A DNA stretch of 64,000 bases from Solimicrobium sp043758755 (GCA_043758755.1 JAYVMW010000017.1:1-64000), one strand, 5' to 3'. Positions 27,887 to 36,787 are shown, counted from the stretch's first letter. Numbers and translations: made by a program. Notes: generated by a model from the letters alone, not told the origin.

Positions 27887-27902
27887 TGGCATGCTCTATG
27901 CG
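27887..27902 (+). promoter_or_regulatory. Sigma-54 promoter of the PEP-CTERM gene
   Basis: TGGCATG-CTCT-ATGCG matches the sigma-54 consensus TGGCACG-N4-TTGCW at 9 of 12 positions, with the GG and GC doublets exactly 12 bases apart. Transcription would start about 12 bases later, some 45 bases before the ATG at 27960. PEP-CTERM genes in related bacteria are known to be controlled by RpoN with the PrsK/PrsR pair, which supports the call. Confidence 0.6.
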
Positions 27903-27959
27903 TCGATCTCATGGTTTTGAATCACTCATATGAATCAGTGTTTTTCAGAGGAGTACGCC

Positions 27960-29045
27960 ATGTCAAAAACAATGATGGTATTGCTTGCCGCCAGCATGAG
28001 TCTGGTTTTTGCTTCCGAAACGCAGGCAACCACGATAACCTTTGCGCCCTTTGTTTCACAAACGGACGTCAATGCAGCGCTCAGTCCAGGCGATTCCCAA
28101 GTCATCGGATTTGCCTATGCCGGCAATAAATTTGTCGGCTCTGTTTATCCCGGCAATTCCCAGCTGTATCAGACCAATCTCTCGGGCGGCGCTGTGACCA
28201 AATTCGGCGCACCGATACCTGGCGGGAACAGCGAACTGTATGTCTCGGCGTCCCTTGGACTGGGAGGCTTTGCCAACCGCGACATTTATGCCAGTGCCGG
28301 CCCTACGGTAGGTGGTCTCTATCATTTCAGCAATGACGGCACATCTCAGGGAACGTTCACTGTCACCGGTGCCACCAGCCTGAACACGGAGTATGTCAAA
28401 GGCATCGCGTTTGATCCCTACGGCAATTACGGGTATGACATGATCGTGTCAACCAACTCCGGCAGTCTGTATAAAGTCTCCTCCACCGGCGTGGCAACCC
28501 TGCTGGCCAGTATTCCAGGTGCAGTTCTGGAAGGTATCGACTTTGCGCCTGCCGGTTTTGGACCGGTTGGTGGACAGGTGGTGGTCGCATCAGAGAATTC
28601 CAGCACGCTGTTTGCAGTCAGCACCACCGGTATCGTCACCAACATGGCAACGCTGGGCGTGATTGTCGGCATGGCCGAAGAAATTGGTTTTGTTCCGCTC
28701 AATCTGGGTTCAGGTGGCTCGCTTGAAGGATTTTACGCCGCTGCCTATCCTTACTCAGGCATACAAAAAGCTGCCGCCAGTGAATTCAGCGGCATGTTGG
28801 GTGACGCCATCGTGACCGGTGAATATGGCGGATCTGGCCCTGTTACCGATGTGCACTGGAATGGCACCAGCTACGTTGAAACCAGCGTCGGCAGTCTGCC
28901 GGCTCAGGCTGAGGATGGCATATTCGTCACCTCTGCCATTATCAAGGGCGGAGGTGATGGTTCCGTTCCGGAACCGGCAACCCTCGCGCTGCTGGGATTG
29001 GGTCTGATCGGACTTGGTTTTTTGCGATCAGGCAAACGCGGATAA
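27960..29045 (+). CDS. PEP-CTERM exported protein
   Basis: A 361-residue secreted protein. A signal peptide (MSKTMMVLLAASMSLVFASE) is followed by a Gly/Ser/Asn-rich beta-structured body with low Cys content, and the C-terminus has VPEPATLALLGLGLIGLGFL and a basic tail RSGKRG. The Pro-Glu-Pro, hydrophobic helix and positive tail are the sorting signal recognised by exosortase, which links such proteins to extracellular polysaccharide. Its ATG has an AGAGGAG site six bases upstream. Exosortase is not in this window. A sigma-54 promoter at 27887-27902 suggests activation by PrsK/PrsR. Confidence 0.85.
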   Translation: MSKTMMVLLAASMSLVFASETQATTITFAPFVSQTDVNAALSPGDSQVIGFAYAGNKFVGSVYPGNSQLYQTNLSGGAVTKFGAPIPGGNSELYVSASLGLGGFANRDIYASAGPTVGGLYHFSNDGTSQGTFTVTGATSLNTEYVKGIAFDPYGNYGYDMIVSTNSGSLYKVSSTGVATLLASIPGAVLEGIDFAPAGFGPVGGQVVVASENSSTLFAVSTTGIVTNMATLGVIVGMAEEIGFVPLNLGSGGSLEGFYAAAYPYSGIQKAAASEFSGMLGDAIVTGEYGGSGPVTDVHWNGTSYVETSVGSLPAQAEDGIFVTSAIIKGGGDGSVPEPATLALLGLGLIGLGFLRSGKRG

Positions 29046-29061
29046 CACCGAAGGAACAACC

Positions 29062-29355
29062 ATGATTACCTACATTGGATTGATGAGCTTTACCGAGAAG
29101 GGCGTTCAAAGCATGAAAGATACGACCAAAAGAGCGGTCGAAGCGAAAGAGATCGGCAAGAAATTCGGTGTCAATCTGCGCGATATTTATTGGACTCTGG
29201 GAGAGTGCGATCTTGTATGCATACTGGAAGCCGAAGATGAAGCCTCACTGGCAGCATTCAATCTGGCCACCGCAATGAAGGGAAATCTGCGTTCCAGATC
29301 GATGCGCGCGTTTACTGCACGCGATATGGAACAGGTTTTGAGCAAATTACCCTAG
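29062..29355 (+). CDS. GYD-domain protein
   Basis: A 97-residue protein that starts MITYIGLMSFTEKGVQSMKD and has the characteristic AKEIGKKFGVNLRDIYWTLG and ECDLVCILEAEDEASLAAF of the GYD domain (PF08734); the Gly-Tyr-Asp motif itself is replaced by Gly-Glu-Cys-Asp here. GYD proteins are small ferredoxin-like-fold proteins without a known activity. It starts 16 bases after the PEP-CTERM gene with AAGGAACAACC before the ATG, so co-transcription is likely. Its 3' end overlaps the remnant of the hemerythrin gene on the other strand by nine bases. Confidence 0.8.
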   Translation: MITYIGLMSFTEKGVQSMKDTTKRAVEAKEIGKKFGVNLRDIYWTLGECDLVCILEAEDEASLAAFNLATAMKGNLRSRSMRAFTARDMEQVLSKLP

Positions 29356-29566
29356 GAGCCTGCCCTGCATATGCGCTTCTTCGCGCTGAAAGTGGTCTTT
29401 TGCATACTCGAGCGGCTCCTCCAGAATTTCGCCCGCAACCGTGCGCCCTTCGCCCTGCTGGGTTGCGGTATGCAAACTGGTTGACCAGACTGATCAATTT
29501 TTGATGATCACTGTCGATAAATTCATTGCCGACAGTGAGATCATCTCCCCATTCAAAATAAGCCAC
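29347..29566 (-). pseudogene. Bacteriohemerythrin, frameshifted and truncated
   Basis: From the ATG at 29566 the frame reads MAYFEWGDDLTVGNEFIDSD then HQKLISLVNQ, the start of a bacteriohemerythrin. After Gln30 (near 29475) one extra base shifts the frame; the natural continuation LHTATQQGEGRTVAGEILEE, then YAKDHFQREEAHM, is found in the next frame. It then stops after MQGRLLG at 29347, so the last two or more iron-ligand helices of the usual 130-150 residue protein are missing. Bacteriohemerythrin binds O2 at a di-iron site with seven His/Asp/Glu ligands; here at least three would be absent. I regard it as a dead gene (or a sequencing artefact for the shift, but not for the truncation). Confidence 0.7.
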
Positions 29567-29622
29567 TTTGTTCTCCCATAGTCAGTAACAGCAATGCATT
29601 TGCCTGAATTACTCCACCGCCG

Positions 29623-31615
29623 TCAGGCATGCTGCAACCGCAACTGTTTTTCTGAACGCCCCGTTTTGACTGGCGTAATTTCCGCAAAGCCTGTGATATG
29701 AAAAACGCTGACCAGCTCCTTGAGATCCCGGGCCTGCTGTTCCAGCGAAGCTGCCGCTGCGGCGGCCTGCTCCACCAGTGCCGCATTCTGTTGTGTGACT
29801 TCATCGAGCTGTTCCATAGCCTTGGTAATCTGGCCTATACCTTCAGACTGCTCCGTGTCGGCCCGTTTGATTTCAGACATGATGGCGTTGACGCGGCGCA
29901 CGCTGACTACAATTTCATCCACGGTCGAGCCGGCCTGCTCAACCAGCTTGCACCCCGCATCTACTGTATGCACGGAATTGCCGATCAAGTCCTTGATATC
30001 CTTGGCTGCGGCAGCCGAACGCTGCGCCAGATTGCGCACTTCGCTGGCGACCACAGCAAAACCGCGCCCCTGCTCACCGGCTCTGGCGGCTTCAACGGCC
30101 GCATTCAATGCAAGAATATTGGTCTAAAAAAGCGATACTGTCGATCAGGCCGATGATGTCAAAAATCTGCCGCGAGGAACTGTTGATGTCGTCCATGGTG
30201 CGCACTACACGCGCAATCATTTCGCCACCCTTGACCGCAACCGCAGAGGCCGACGCGGCCAGTTGCGTGGCAGTGCCCACCTCGCTTAAATTATTTTTAA
30301 CGGTGGCAGTGAGCTGTTCCATGGTTGCCGCCGTCTCTTCCAGCGCACTGGCTTCTTCTTCGGTACGGGAAGACAGATCCAGATTGCCCGCGGCGATCTG
30401 ACTGGAAGCCGAGGCGATTGAATCGGTGACATTTCTGACTTTGCTCACAATTTTGACCAGGCCATCGTTCATCATGCCCAGTGCCTGCAGTAACTGACCG
30501 GTTTCGTTTTGAGAGGAACTGACTATGCGTCCGGTCAGGTCACCTTGGGCGATTTTCTCGGCAAAATACACTGCCTGATGTAGTGGCGCGGTCACTGACA
30601 CGGTGATGCGGTAACCAAACCAGGCAATCACGCACAGTAACGTCACCAGCGCGACGATCAGTTCATACAACGTCGTTTTGAGCACGGCAACGCGATTGTT
30701 CAGTGCGGCGTCCAGCCGGCTCAGTGACTGATCATTGAGTTTGAGCTGCACGTTGATGGCCTGTGTAACCTGATCAAAGAAGGTGGCCGAAGCCAAAGTC
30801 AGCTCTTCGGGTTTGACAATGTTTTTCTGTGCCATCTGCAGTGTTTGCTCGCCGGTTTCAAACGAGCCACGCGCCAGATCGGACAGTGCACCTTTCAGAT
30901 CCGCATTGACGTCAAGCGCTTTGGTCAGGGATTCGCTGGTTTTCGCATACAGGGCATTGATTTTGTCGATCCGCCCCCTTAAATCAAGCCGGTCATCGGC
31001 ACTGGCTGTTTTGGCCGCCAGCAGTCCCGATCCTTTGGCGCGCAGGCGACCGAGTTCCTCTGTGAGCACCGGCGACTGAATCAATGTCGATTCAATCAGA
31101 TTACGGGTATCGAAATCAGAATTGACGCTCAAACCATACCGGTCGATCAACACGTCACTCAATTTGAGAAAATGCATCACCAGTGTCGTATGTTCGGTAA
31201 AACTCTCTTTGCCGGTGATGGTCAGATGATCCAGCTTGTCCGACAGCGCAGCCCATTCGTTTTTCAAGGCAGCAACTCTGTCATTGAGGTCTTTTTCCCC
31301 GAGCGCCTGCAGGGTTGTTTCCATGCCGGTCATGGCCGCATTGACGTCGCTCTGTTTTTTGCTGCGCAGCGCCTTGGCATCTTCGTTGCCATTTAACACC
31401 ATGGCTGAAAGTCCGCGATGCTGTTGTATCATCTGCACAACTTTAAACAGCGACTGGATCGGCACAATCGCCCGCGCCTGTTCCTGCGCCGAATGCACCG
31501 CCTTGTTCGATTCCAGAATGAACAGGGTCAGCGGTACAGCAACCGAGATCGCACCGAGCAAACCCAGCAGTGCGAATTTATGCCACAGCAAAAGTCGATT
31601 CAACAGTGTATTCAT
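29623..31615 (-). pseudogene. Methyl-accepting chemotaxis protein, broken by frameshift
   Basis: A chemoreceptor of about 660 residues. N-terminal membrane helix (LLLWHKFALLGLLGAISVAV), a long helical ligand domain rich in Gln/Lys, a second membrane helix (VLKTTLYELIVALVTLLCVI), HAMP (FGYRITVSVTAPLHQAVYF) and methylation helices. In the conserved signalling tip the frame fails: IGLIDSIAF runs into LDQYSC and a stop at about 30092, while ILALNAAVEAARAGEQGRGF continues in the next frame to the end at 29623. Where CAG is expected after GCT TTT the DNA has TTTTTTAG, i.e. both an extra T and a changed C, giving an in-frame TAG if the shift were undone. This looks like real decay rather than a single read error. 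Confidence 0.75.
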
Positions 31616-31914
31616 TTTTAGCATCCTTCATTTCGGGCAGGGTGGTACATCTATTTAATATAATCACCTGCGCGCCTAAGAGAAGCACAAAATGCTCTAT
31701 TTGAAGTGCATCTAAAGCAGCATTTCTCTAAAGGTTGATATACATCATGAATTGATGCACGGCGGGCGGGCAATTTCACTGTCTATCAGGGAATTCCACA
31801 GCGGGATGTTGTGATTGACATCAAATTCGCGCATTGAAAAGGTTGTGCGACTGATATGGGTAATTCATTTCCAGAAGTACCCTGTTATTTTTTGCAAGTT
31901 TGGAGAAAGTGACG

Positions 31915-32154
31915 ATGGAACAACTGATTCCCGATCAGGAAATGAATCCGGAGCGTTATATCTTGCTGGCTGAGCAGGACACGCCGCGTGTGCATGTATT
32001 CAAGCACGAGACCGACGGACTCTGGACTAATGGCATATCAGAAGGACTTGACGCCACAGTCGCCATGCCTGAACTGGCGCTGTCGTTAGCGCTCGCAACG
32101 CTTTATGAAAGAATCCGGTTTCCGTTCCGCCCATCGCTGCCTGAACCTTCCTAA
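31915..32154 (+). CDS. Small protein resembling the C-terminus of Uma2/DUF820
   Basis: A 79-residue protein: MNPERYILLAEQDTPRVHVF, then FKHETDGLWTNGISEGLDA and LPEL-like MPELALSLALATLYERI. This matches the order seen at the end of Uma2-family proteins as I remember it, in which a Y-x-L-x-x-Q-D strand is followed by the ...GLDA...LPELGL...LYE motif. The PD-(D/E)xK nuclease core that should precede it is missing. It has an ATG with GGAG upstream, so it may be a short expressed remnant or a distinct small protein. Confidence in the family is modest. Confidence 0.45.
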   Translation: MEQLIPDQEMNPERYILLAEQDTPRVHVFKHETDGLWTNGISEGLDATVAMPELALSLALATLYERIRFPFRPSLPEPS

Positions 32155-32906
32155 ACCTTCACCGAATTCCGGACCCCAACTCCAATCGGCAATTCTGCAA
32201 ACCAGTTAATAAAGCGCTCCACATCCGCACCCTGATAAATGGCACCGTGCTGCGGGCACATCATGTCAATTTTCAGTTTACTGACGCGTTGGCACCAGTC
32301 CAGCTTGGCTTCATTGGAACCCATCCAGCGCCGGTGAAAGCCCTCGGCATGGCGAATATGCTGGTCGAAATTGGTGACCATCAATCCGTCAGCGCCGGGT
32401 GGCAGCAGCGCCGCACCGATATCACCGGAAAACAGGATGGCAGCCTTGGGATCATACAGATTGAAATTGCCCGAGGAATGCAGGTAATGGGCCGGTACGG
32501 CAGTCAGCGTGAGCTTGTCGAGCTGGATATGCATGCCTTCATCGGGTAGCGGTATAAAGGTTTCGGCATTGCCGCCAAAATGAGGAATAAAGGAAGCCCA
32601 TAACCAGCTTAAATAACATTTCAGGTCCGGGTTGAATTCCAGCCACAGGGCCAGTGAAGAAATGATGTCCGGATCCTGATGGGAGGCGAACAGCGCCTCA
32701 ATATTGCGCGGATCGTATTTGGCGCTGATCGACGAAAAAACGGCCGGGAATATCTCCATGCCGCCCGGGTCGGTCAGCAATGCATGCCCGGCGTAACTGA
32801 TCAGATATTCATTGGTATCGATCAGGTAGTCCGGCTTTTCCGGATCGCGGGTGATGACGGCCCATTGATGCGGACCATTTTCATAAATGATTTCGATTTT
32901 TTTCAT
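32151..32906 (-). CDS. ODP di-iron metallo-beta-lactamase-fold oxygen-binding protein
   Basis: A 251-residue protein of the beta-lactamase-like flavodiiron/ODP type without flavodoxin domain. The metal ligands can be followed: ASHQDPDIISSL (His76, Asp78, Asp80), AHYLHSSGNF, LFSGDIGAALLP (Asp162) and CPQHGAIYQG. The His-Gln-Asp-Pro-Asp motif is typical of oxygen-binding di-iron proteins (ODP) that act as O2 sensors for chemotaxis in some bacteria. Its ATG overlaps the stop of the upstream MCP-like gene (ATGA), so both are made together. I infer an O2- or NO-sensing partner for that protein. Confidence 0.8.
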   Translation of the reverse strand: MKKIEIIYENGPHQWAVITRDPEKPDYLIDTNEYLISYAGHALLTDPGGMEIFPAVFSSISAKYDPRNIEALFASHQDPDIISSLALWLEFNPDLKCYLSWLWASFIPHFGGNAETFIPLPDEGMHIQLDKLTLTAVPAHYLHSSGNFNLYDPKAAILFSGDIGAALLPPGADGLMVTNFDQHIRHAEGFHRRWMGSNEAKLDWCQRVSKLKIDMMCPQHGAIYQGADVERFINWFAELPIGVGVRNSVKV

Positions 32907-33493
32907 ATGGTTTCACTCAATGACTTCAATCCGTTCACGGCCTGATTCATGATTTCATCAATCCGGGTCACGATGAACTGCATGTCTTCCAGCATGGTCT
33001 TGCCGTAAGTGGCTTCAATTCTGCCGTTATTGGACAGCACCGCGCCGCGCCGGCATAACGACAGGGCACTCCGGATCTCTCTGGCCAGCCGGTCCCAGGT
33101 TGCATGGCTGACATCGACCTCTTTCTGAAGATTTTTTTCGGCGATGGCATAGCGCTCTTGCAGCAACATTTTTGTCTGATCATTTTTAAGCATGGCAAGG
33201 TTGAGCAAACTTAAATTCTTCTTTAATTTGAGCAATGCGGCGATATGCAGCACGTTGAGCTGGATCAGTTTTTCCAGAACAGCCATTTCATGCTCAATCT
33301 TCTGCCCAAACGAGCGCAATTCCAGCGCAACCACATGAAAACCGGCCGACTCCGATCCGGCCCGCTTGGCAATCAGCACGGCATTGAGGGCAACAAGATC
33401 AATTTGACATGCGATGTCGATCACTTTTTTCAGGATCTCATTGATGGATACGGCACTTTCCAGGCTTAATGCATAAACTGGTTCGTTGCTCAT
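32903..33493 (-). CDS. Short MCP-like signalling protein without sensor domain
   Basis: About 196 residues, soluble and alpha-helical. The middle (KVIDIACQIDLVALNAVLIA, then AKRAGSESAGFHVVALELRS) is a recognisable but divergent version of the chemoreceptor signalling hairpin (IAxQTNLLALNAAIEAARAGE...GFAVVAxEVR). HAMP, membrane segments and methylation helices are absent. The C-terminal half (LEDMQFIVTRIDEIMNQA) is a further helical bundle. It is coupled to the ODP gene by a four-base overlap, so I infer a two-protein cytosolic receptor: ODP senses, this protein signals to CheA/CheW. Start is uncertain; a second ATG lies at 33508. Confidence 0.65.
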   Translation of the reverse strand: MSNEPVYALSLESAVSINEILKKVIDIACQIDLVALNAVLIAKRAGSESAGFHVVALELRSFGQKIEHEMAVLEKLIQLNVLHIAALLKLKKNLSLLNLAMLKNDQTKMLLQERYAIAEKNLQKEVDVSHATWDRLAREIRSALSLCRRGAVLSNNGRIEATYGKTMLEDMQFIVTRIDEIMNQAVNGLKSLSETI

Positions 33494-33582
33494 GTTGCGC
33501 TCATCCATTCCAGTAACAGTTCAGGGTTCAAATCGAAATACTCACCCAACCATCATAGTACATTGCAAAAAAACCGCTATTG

Positions 33583-34767
33583 CTAATCCACGATGCGTGC
33601 GCGGTACAGCCCCGCAACCAGATCAGAATTCGTGACTATCCCGACCAGACGGCGCTCGTCATTAATCACTGGCACATGCCGGTGGCCATGATCCGTAATC
33701 AGATCAACCAGTTCGGTAATCGGCACGCTGTCGGTTACGGTACGCACCGTTCTGGTCATGATCTGGCCAACAACCTCCGGTCGTTCCGTATGAGTTAAGC
33801 CGGTCCGACGCAAAAACTGCTTCAGATTGGCCTGATAACCTGAGATAGATTCAATTCCGGCATGCTTTAAGAAATCGGCCAGCGTGACGATGCCGATCAC
33901 CCTTCGCACCGTATCGACAACCGGGAGCGCCTTGATCTGATGTTTATTCAATAACTCCCACGCCTGTTGCAATTCGGTTCCGAACTGCACGCTCACGACA
34001 TCTTTGGACATAATATCGGCACAGGTGATTTCACCGAAACGACGCCGGTACGCCTGCATTTCAGTTTGCAACAGCAGCGATTCCAGATCGTCACGACTGA
34101 CGTCCAGAACCTGGTTGTAGCGCGCCAGTACCAAATCCAGATCGGCCGAAGTGAACCCCACTCTTGCACCGGCAACCTGGTCTTTTGTCAGATGGGTATT
34201 GTCGTGCTGCAGGACGGTATGCGGATAGCGGTGCCGGGTCAGATTGTTAAAAATCAGCGCCACTCCCACAATAATGAGCGAATTGACGCCGATCGGAGCC
34301 AGCAAAAAGTGGTAACCCTGGGCATGAATCACCGGCCCACCCAGCACGGCGGTCAGCGCCACTGCGCCGCTGGGCGGATGCAGACAGCGCAAGGCCAGCA
34401 TGGCGAAGATTGAGCTGGCTATGGCCAGCGCCGCGGCCAGAACCGGGTCAGCAATCCACAGTGCGCAGGTCACGCCCAGCGTAGCAGCAACCAGATTGCC
34501 GCCAATAATCGACCAGGGTTGGGCCAGCGGACTGGCCGGCAGCGCAAACAGCAGCACGGCCGAAGCTCCCATCGGTGCGACCAGCAGTGGCACAGGCGCG
34601 TTGGGCCCGAGCAGCCAACGGCTCACCAGACCAGTCAGTAAAATGCCGAGCAGCGCGCCACAACAGGCGCGCACACGTTCGGAAAGATTGACTGCAGTTG
34701 GTTCGGGCATGAACCCGTGCAGCCAGTGTTTCGCCAAATTCGTTGGCGCCCTACCCTTCCCGGCCAT
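33583..34767 (-). CDS. HPP-family membrane protein with CBS domain pair
   Basis: About 394 residues. The N-terminal half is an HPP domain with four to five membrane helices and the motif LRCLHPPSGAVALTAVLGG, whose His-Pro-Pro names the family. The C-terminal half is a Bateman module of two CBS domains (DIMSKDVVSVQFGTELQQAW and IMTRTVRTVTDSVPITELVD), which may bind adenine nucleotides. HPP proteins have been linked to nitrite transport and are often under NsrR control. It overlaps the nnrS stop by 17 bases; AGGA lies just before its ATG at 34767. Confidence 0.82.
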   Translation of the reverse strand: MAGKGRAPTNLAKHWLHGFMPEPTAVNLSERVRACCGALLGILLTGLVSRWLLGPNAPVPLLVAPMGASAVLLFALPASPLAQPWSIIGGNLVAATLGVTCALWIADPVLAAALAIASSIFAMLALRCLHPPSGAVALTAVLGGPVIHAQGYHFLLAPIGVNSLIIVGVALIFNNLTRHRYPHTVLQHDNTHLTKDQVAGARVGFTSADLDLVLARYNQVLDVSRDDLESLLLQTEMQAYRRRFGEITCADIMSKDVVSVQFGTELQQAWELLNKHQIKALPVVDTVRRVIGIVTLADFLKHAGIESISGYQANLKQFLRRTGLTHTERPEVVGQIMTRTVRTVTDSVPITELVDLITDHGHRHVPVINDERRLVGIVTNSDLVAGLYRARIVD

Positions 34768-35959
34768 CAATCCTCGCGTTAAAAAGGTAACGACCATAGG
34801 TCAGCGCAAACAATAAAAAAGCACTGGACCAGCACACGCCGGCCAATACCAGCCCCACCAGCATCAGCCTGCCGTTCAATGCGGCAAGCACGCGCGAGAC
34901 AGCACCCAGCTGGATCAAAACATAAATGGCTATTTCAATTTTTCCTGCGATCAGCATGCGTCCGGTATGCCCCAGCGTGGTCCGGGTCATCATTCCCAGT
35001 ATCAGGCCGGCCATTGAACCCACCGTCAGAGCATGAAAGGCAGCACTGACTGAAACAATATCCAGCTCGGCCAGCGCCAGCAGTACCAGGCCGACCGGTA
35101 TCCAGGCCGTCGACAGATGCAATATCCACAGCAGCGGAACACGCCAGGTACGGTGTGCCCGCCAGGCAAACAACCGGTACAACAGTGCCGCCCCCGCCAG
35201 GAGCGCCAGCGTCGCACCGAGCAGCGCGGGCAAACCGGCTATCCACGCCAGACTTGCTGCAACCAGCAGACCGAGTGTGACCTGATCACGACGCTGGTTG
35301 ACGATGGGCTGCACGCCTGGCGCACCGTTGCGGGTGAACATGGGAATGACCCGGGTACCGATGACCGATTCAATCACCACAATAATCAGTATCGCAATCT
35401 GCACCGGTGCCACGGTTGCTATGTGCAGCCATCCCAGACGTGCAGCATGAAAGGCCAGATTGGCCACTGTCAGCAACCCGAGCAGCACGATCAGAAACAG
35501 ATTGCGGGTATTGCCGGACTGCCGCAACACCCGGTACAGCGGCCAGGCCGCCAACGGTATAAACAGGGCGTCGATCAATGCTGCAAGCAGGGGCGAAGCA
35601 AACAGCATGGCCAGCCGCCCGGCCAGCCAAAGTCCGGCCAGCGTAGCCAGATGCGTGCCACGCGGCGTCCATAATTCAGTCCAGTTTTTTGCTGCGGTAA
35701 ATAAAAAACCGATGATCACGGCCAGCACCATGCCAAACACCATTTCATGCATGTGCCAGTTCAGATCGAGCTGTGGCCACTCAGTTGCCCAACCCAGATA
35801 GCGTGCCAGCCACAATGGAATGGCCAGCGCTGCAAACACGGCAGCCAGCAGATAAAAGGGCCGAAACCCCATTTGCCACACCGGATGCCCGGCCTGCCAC
35901 AGCCTTGGTTTTCCATCCGGCGCAGTGGGCTTGATGGTCGTAATGGGTATTGGTCGCAT
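34751..35959 (-). CDS. nnrS: NnrS family membrane protein
   Basis: A 402-residue, polytopic protein (about 12 helices). The NnrS signature VWQMGFRPFYLLAAVFAALA, HMHEMVFGMVLAVIIGFLFT and FTRNGAPGV-like MFTRNGAPGVQPIV are all present. NnrS proteins are haem- and copper-containing inner membrane proteins made in response to nitric oxide and help relieve nitrosative stress. It starts 3 bases after the nsrR-like stop and overlaps the HPP gene, so this is a three-gene operon. Conserved His residues seen (HMHEM) fit metal or haem binding. Confidence 0.9.
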   Translation of the reverse strand: MRPIPITTIKPTAPDGKPRLWQAGHPVWQMGFRPFYLLAAVFAALAIPLWLARYLGWATEWPQLDLNWHMHEMVFGMVLAVIIGFLFTAAKNWTELWTPRGTHLATLAGLWLAGRLAMLFASPLLAALIDALFIPLAAWPLYRVLRQSGNTRNLFLIVLLGLLTVANLAFHAARLGWLHIATVAPVQIAILIIVVIESVIGTRVIPMFTRNGAPGVQPIVNQRRDQVTLGLLVAASLAWIAGLPALLGATLALLAGAALLYRLFAWRAHRTWRVPLLWILHLSTAWIPVGLVLLALAELDIVSVSAAFHALTVGSMAGLILGMMTRTTLGHTGRMLIAGKIEIAIYVLIQLGAVSRVLAALNGRLMLVGLVLAGVCWSSAFLLFALTYGRYLFNARIDGREG

Positions 35960-35962
35960 TGG

Positions 35963-36430
35963 TTAGTCCTGGGCTTTGTTCATCATGGTGACGGGGCGGG
36001 CTCTGGGCTTGCGGTTACTTTTCAGCGGATCGCTTGCGATCAGATCCTGTAATGTCACACCATCGAGCACCTTGAGATACGCCACTGTTGCTGCGCCCAG
36101 CACACCTTTCAAGGCACAGCCCGGCATGTAGGCGCAGGTATTGCCGTCCCGGTTGAAACACTCTGCCATATAAAAATCGGTCTCGGTCTGCCGGACGATG
36201 GCGCCGATATTGACATCGGTGGGCACCCTGTTGAGTCTGAGTCCGCCGTTGCGGCCCCGCACCGTTTCAACCATGCCCGACAGGCCAAGCTGGTGCACCA
36301 CTTTCATCAAGTGATTTTTTGAAATGGCATGCAGCTCGGCGATATCGTTGATCGTTACCAGCCGGTCCTGATTCAACCCCAGGTACATCAGCGTGCGCAA
36401 CGTGTAATCGGTGAAGGCAGTTAATCTCAT
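35963..36430 (-). CDS. nsrR: NsrR-like Rrf2-family NO-sensing repressor
   Basis: A 155-residue regulator starting MRLTAFTDYTLRTLMYLGLN, with the winged helix-turn-helix (TINDIAELHAISKNHLMKVV) and GRNGGLRL. Iron-sulphur ligands expected for NsrR are visible: Cys91, Cys99 and Cys105 in AECFNRDGNTCAYMPGC, and Asp8, the fourth ligand described in Streptomyces NsrR, is conserved. It should repress target promoters until NO disrupts the cluster. First gene of the nsrR-nnrS-HPP operon, with a candidate operator at 36533-36555. Start at 36430 is chosen because the family begins MRLT; the longer frame lacks a ribosome site. Confidence 0.85.
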   Translation of the reverse strand: MRLTAFTDYTLRTLMYLGLNQDRLVTINDIAELHAISKNHLMKVVHQLGLSGMVETVRGRNGGLRLNRVPTDVNIGAIVRQTETDFYMAECFNRDGNTCAYMPGCALKGVLGAATVAYLKVLDGVTLQDLIASDPLKSNRKPRARPVTMMNKAQD

Positions 36431-36787
36431 GTTCGGTCCAGAATGAAAAATTGGCAACGGTGCAGTTAAATCAGGTAACAAGTATACATGTTATAGGCTG
36501 GTCTGAAACCAGCTATTGATCTAAATCATTAAAAGATATATTTACATTACATCTTTAATGTTTCAATTTAAAATCAATTTTATCAAGAGCCATCCTCAGG
36601 GGGGTAAGCGGGATGCCAATCCAGGAACAGACGGTCCAGCTACGTTTTGGAATTCGCTTGAGATGCGTCGCTGCCGCTGGCATTCAGCAAAACAAACCGG
36701 GGCATCACTTTGGATGAGCACCCGGCACTTTTGCCTTGACGTTCGAGGCGTTTTTGACCGGAACCAGATAATTTTCACGCCGGGTGT
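36431..36787. other. Intergenic region holding the nsrR promoter
   Basis: No credible gene in either strand. Minus-strand -10 candidate TATACT (36481-36486) is embedded in a 16-base near-palindrome AACAAGTATACATGTT (36477-36492, one mismatch per half). Further upstream is the NsrR-type operator at 36533-36555. From about 36560 to 36787 I see no signal. Confidence 0.5.
36533..36555. promoter_or_regulatory. NsrR-type operator
   Basis: A 23-base dyad beginning AAGAT and ending ATCTT with an AT-rich centre. Eight of the eleven symmetric pairs match. Length, arms and centre follow the NsrR site consensus as I know it from enterobacteria (AAGATGC...GCATCTT with 23-base length). It lies about 103 bases before the start of the nsrR-like gene. 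Binding is inferred. Confidence 0.6.

Noticed and set aside
30110..30140. Programmed ribosomal frameshift at T-TTT-TTA in the chemoreceptor gene
   Set aside because: The heptamer is a classic -1 slippery site, but -1 leads to the wrong frame; the needed frame is +1 and holds an in-frame TAG. No known chemoreceptor uses recoding here.
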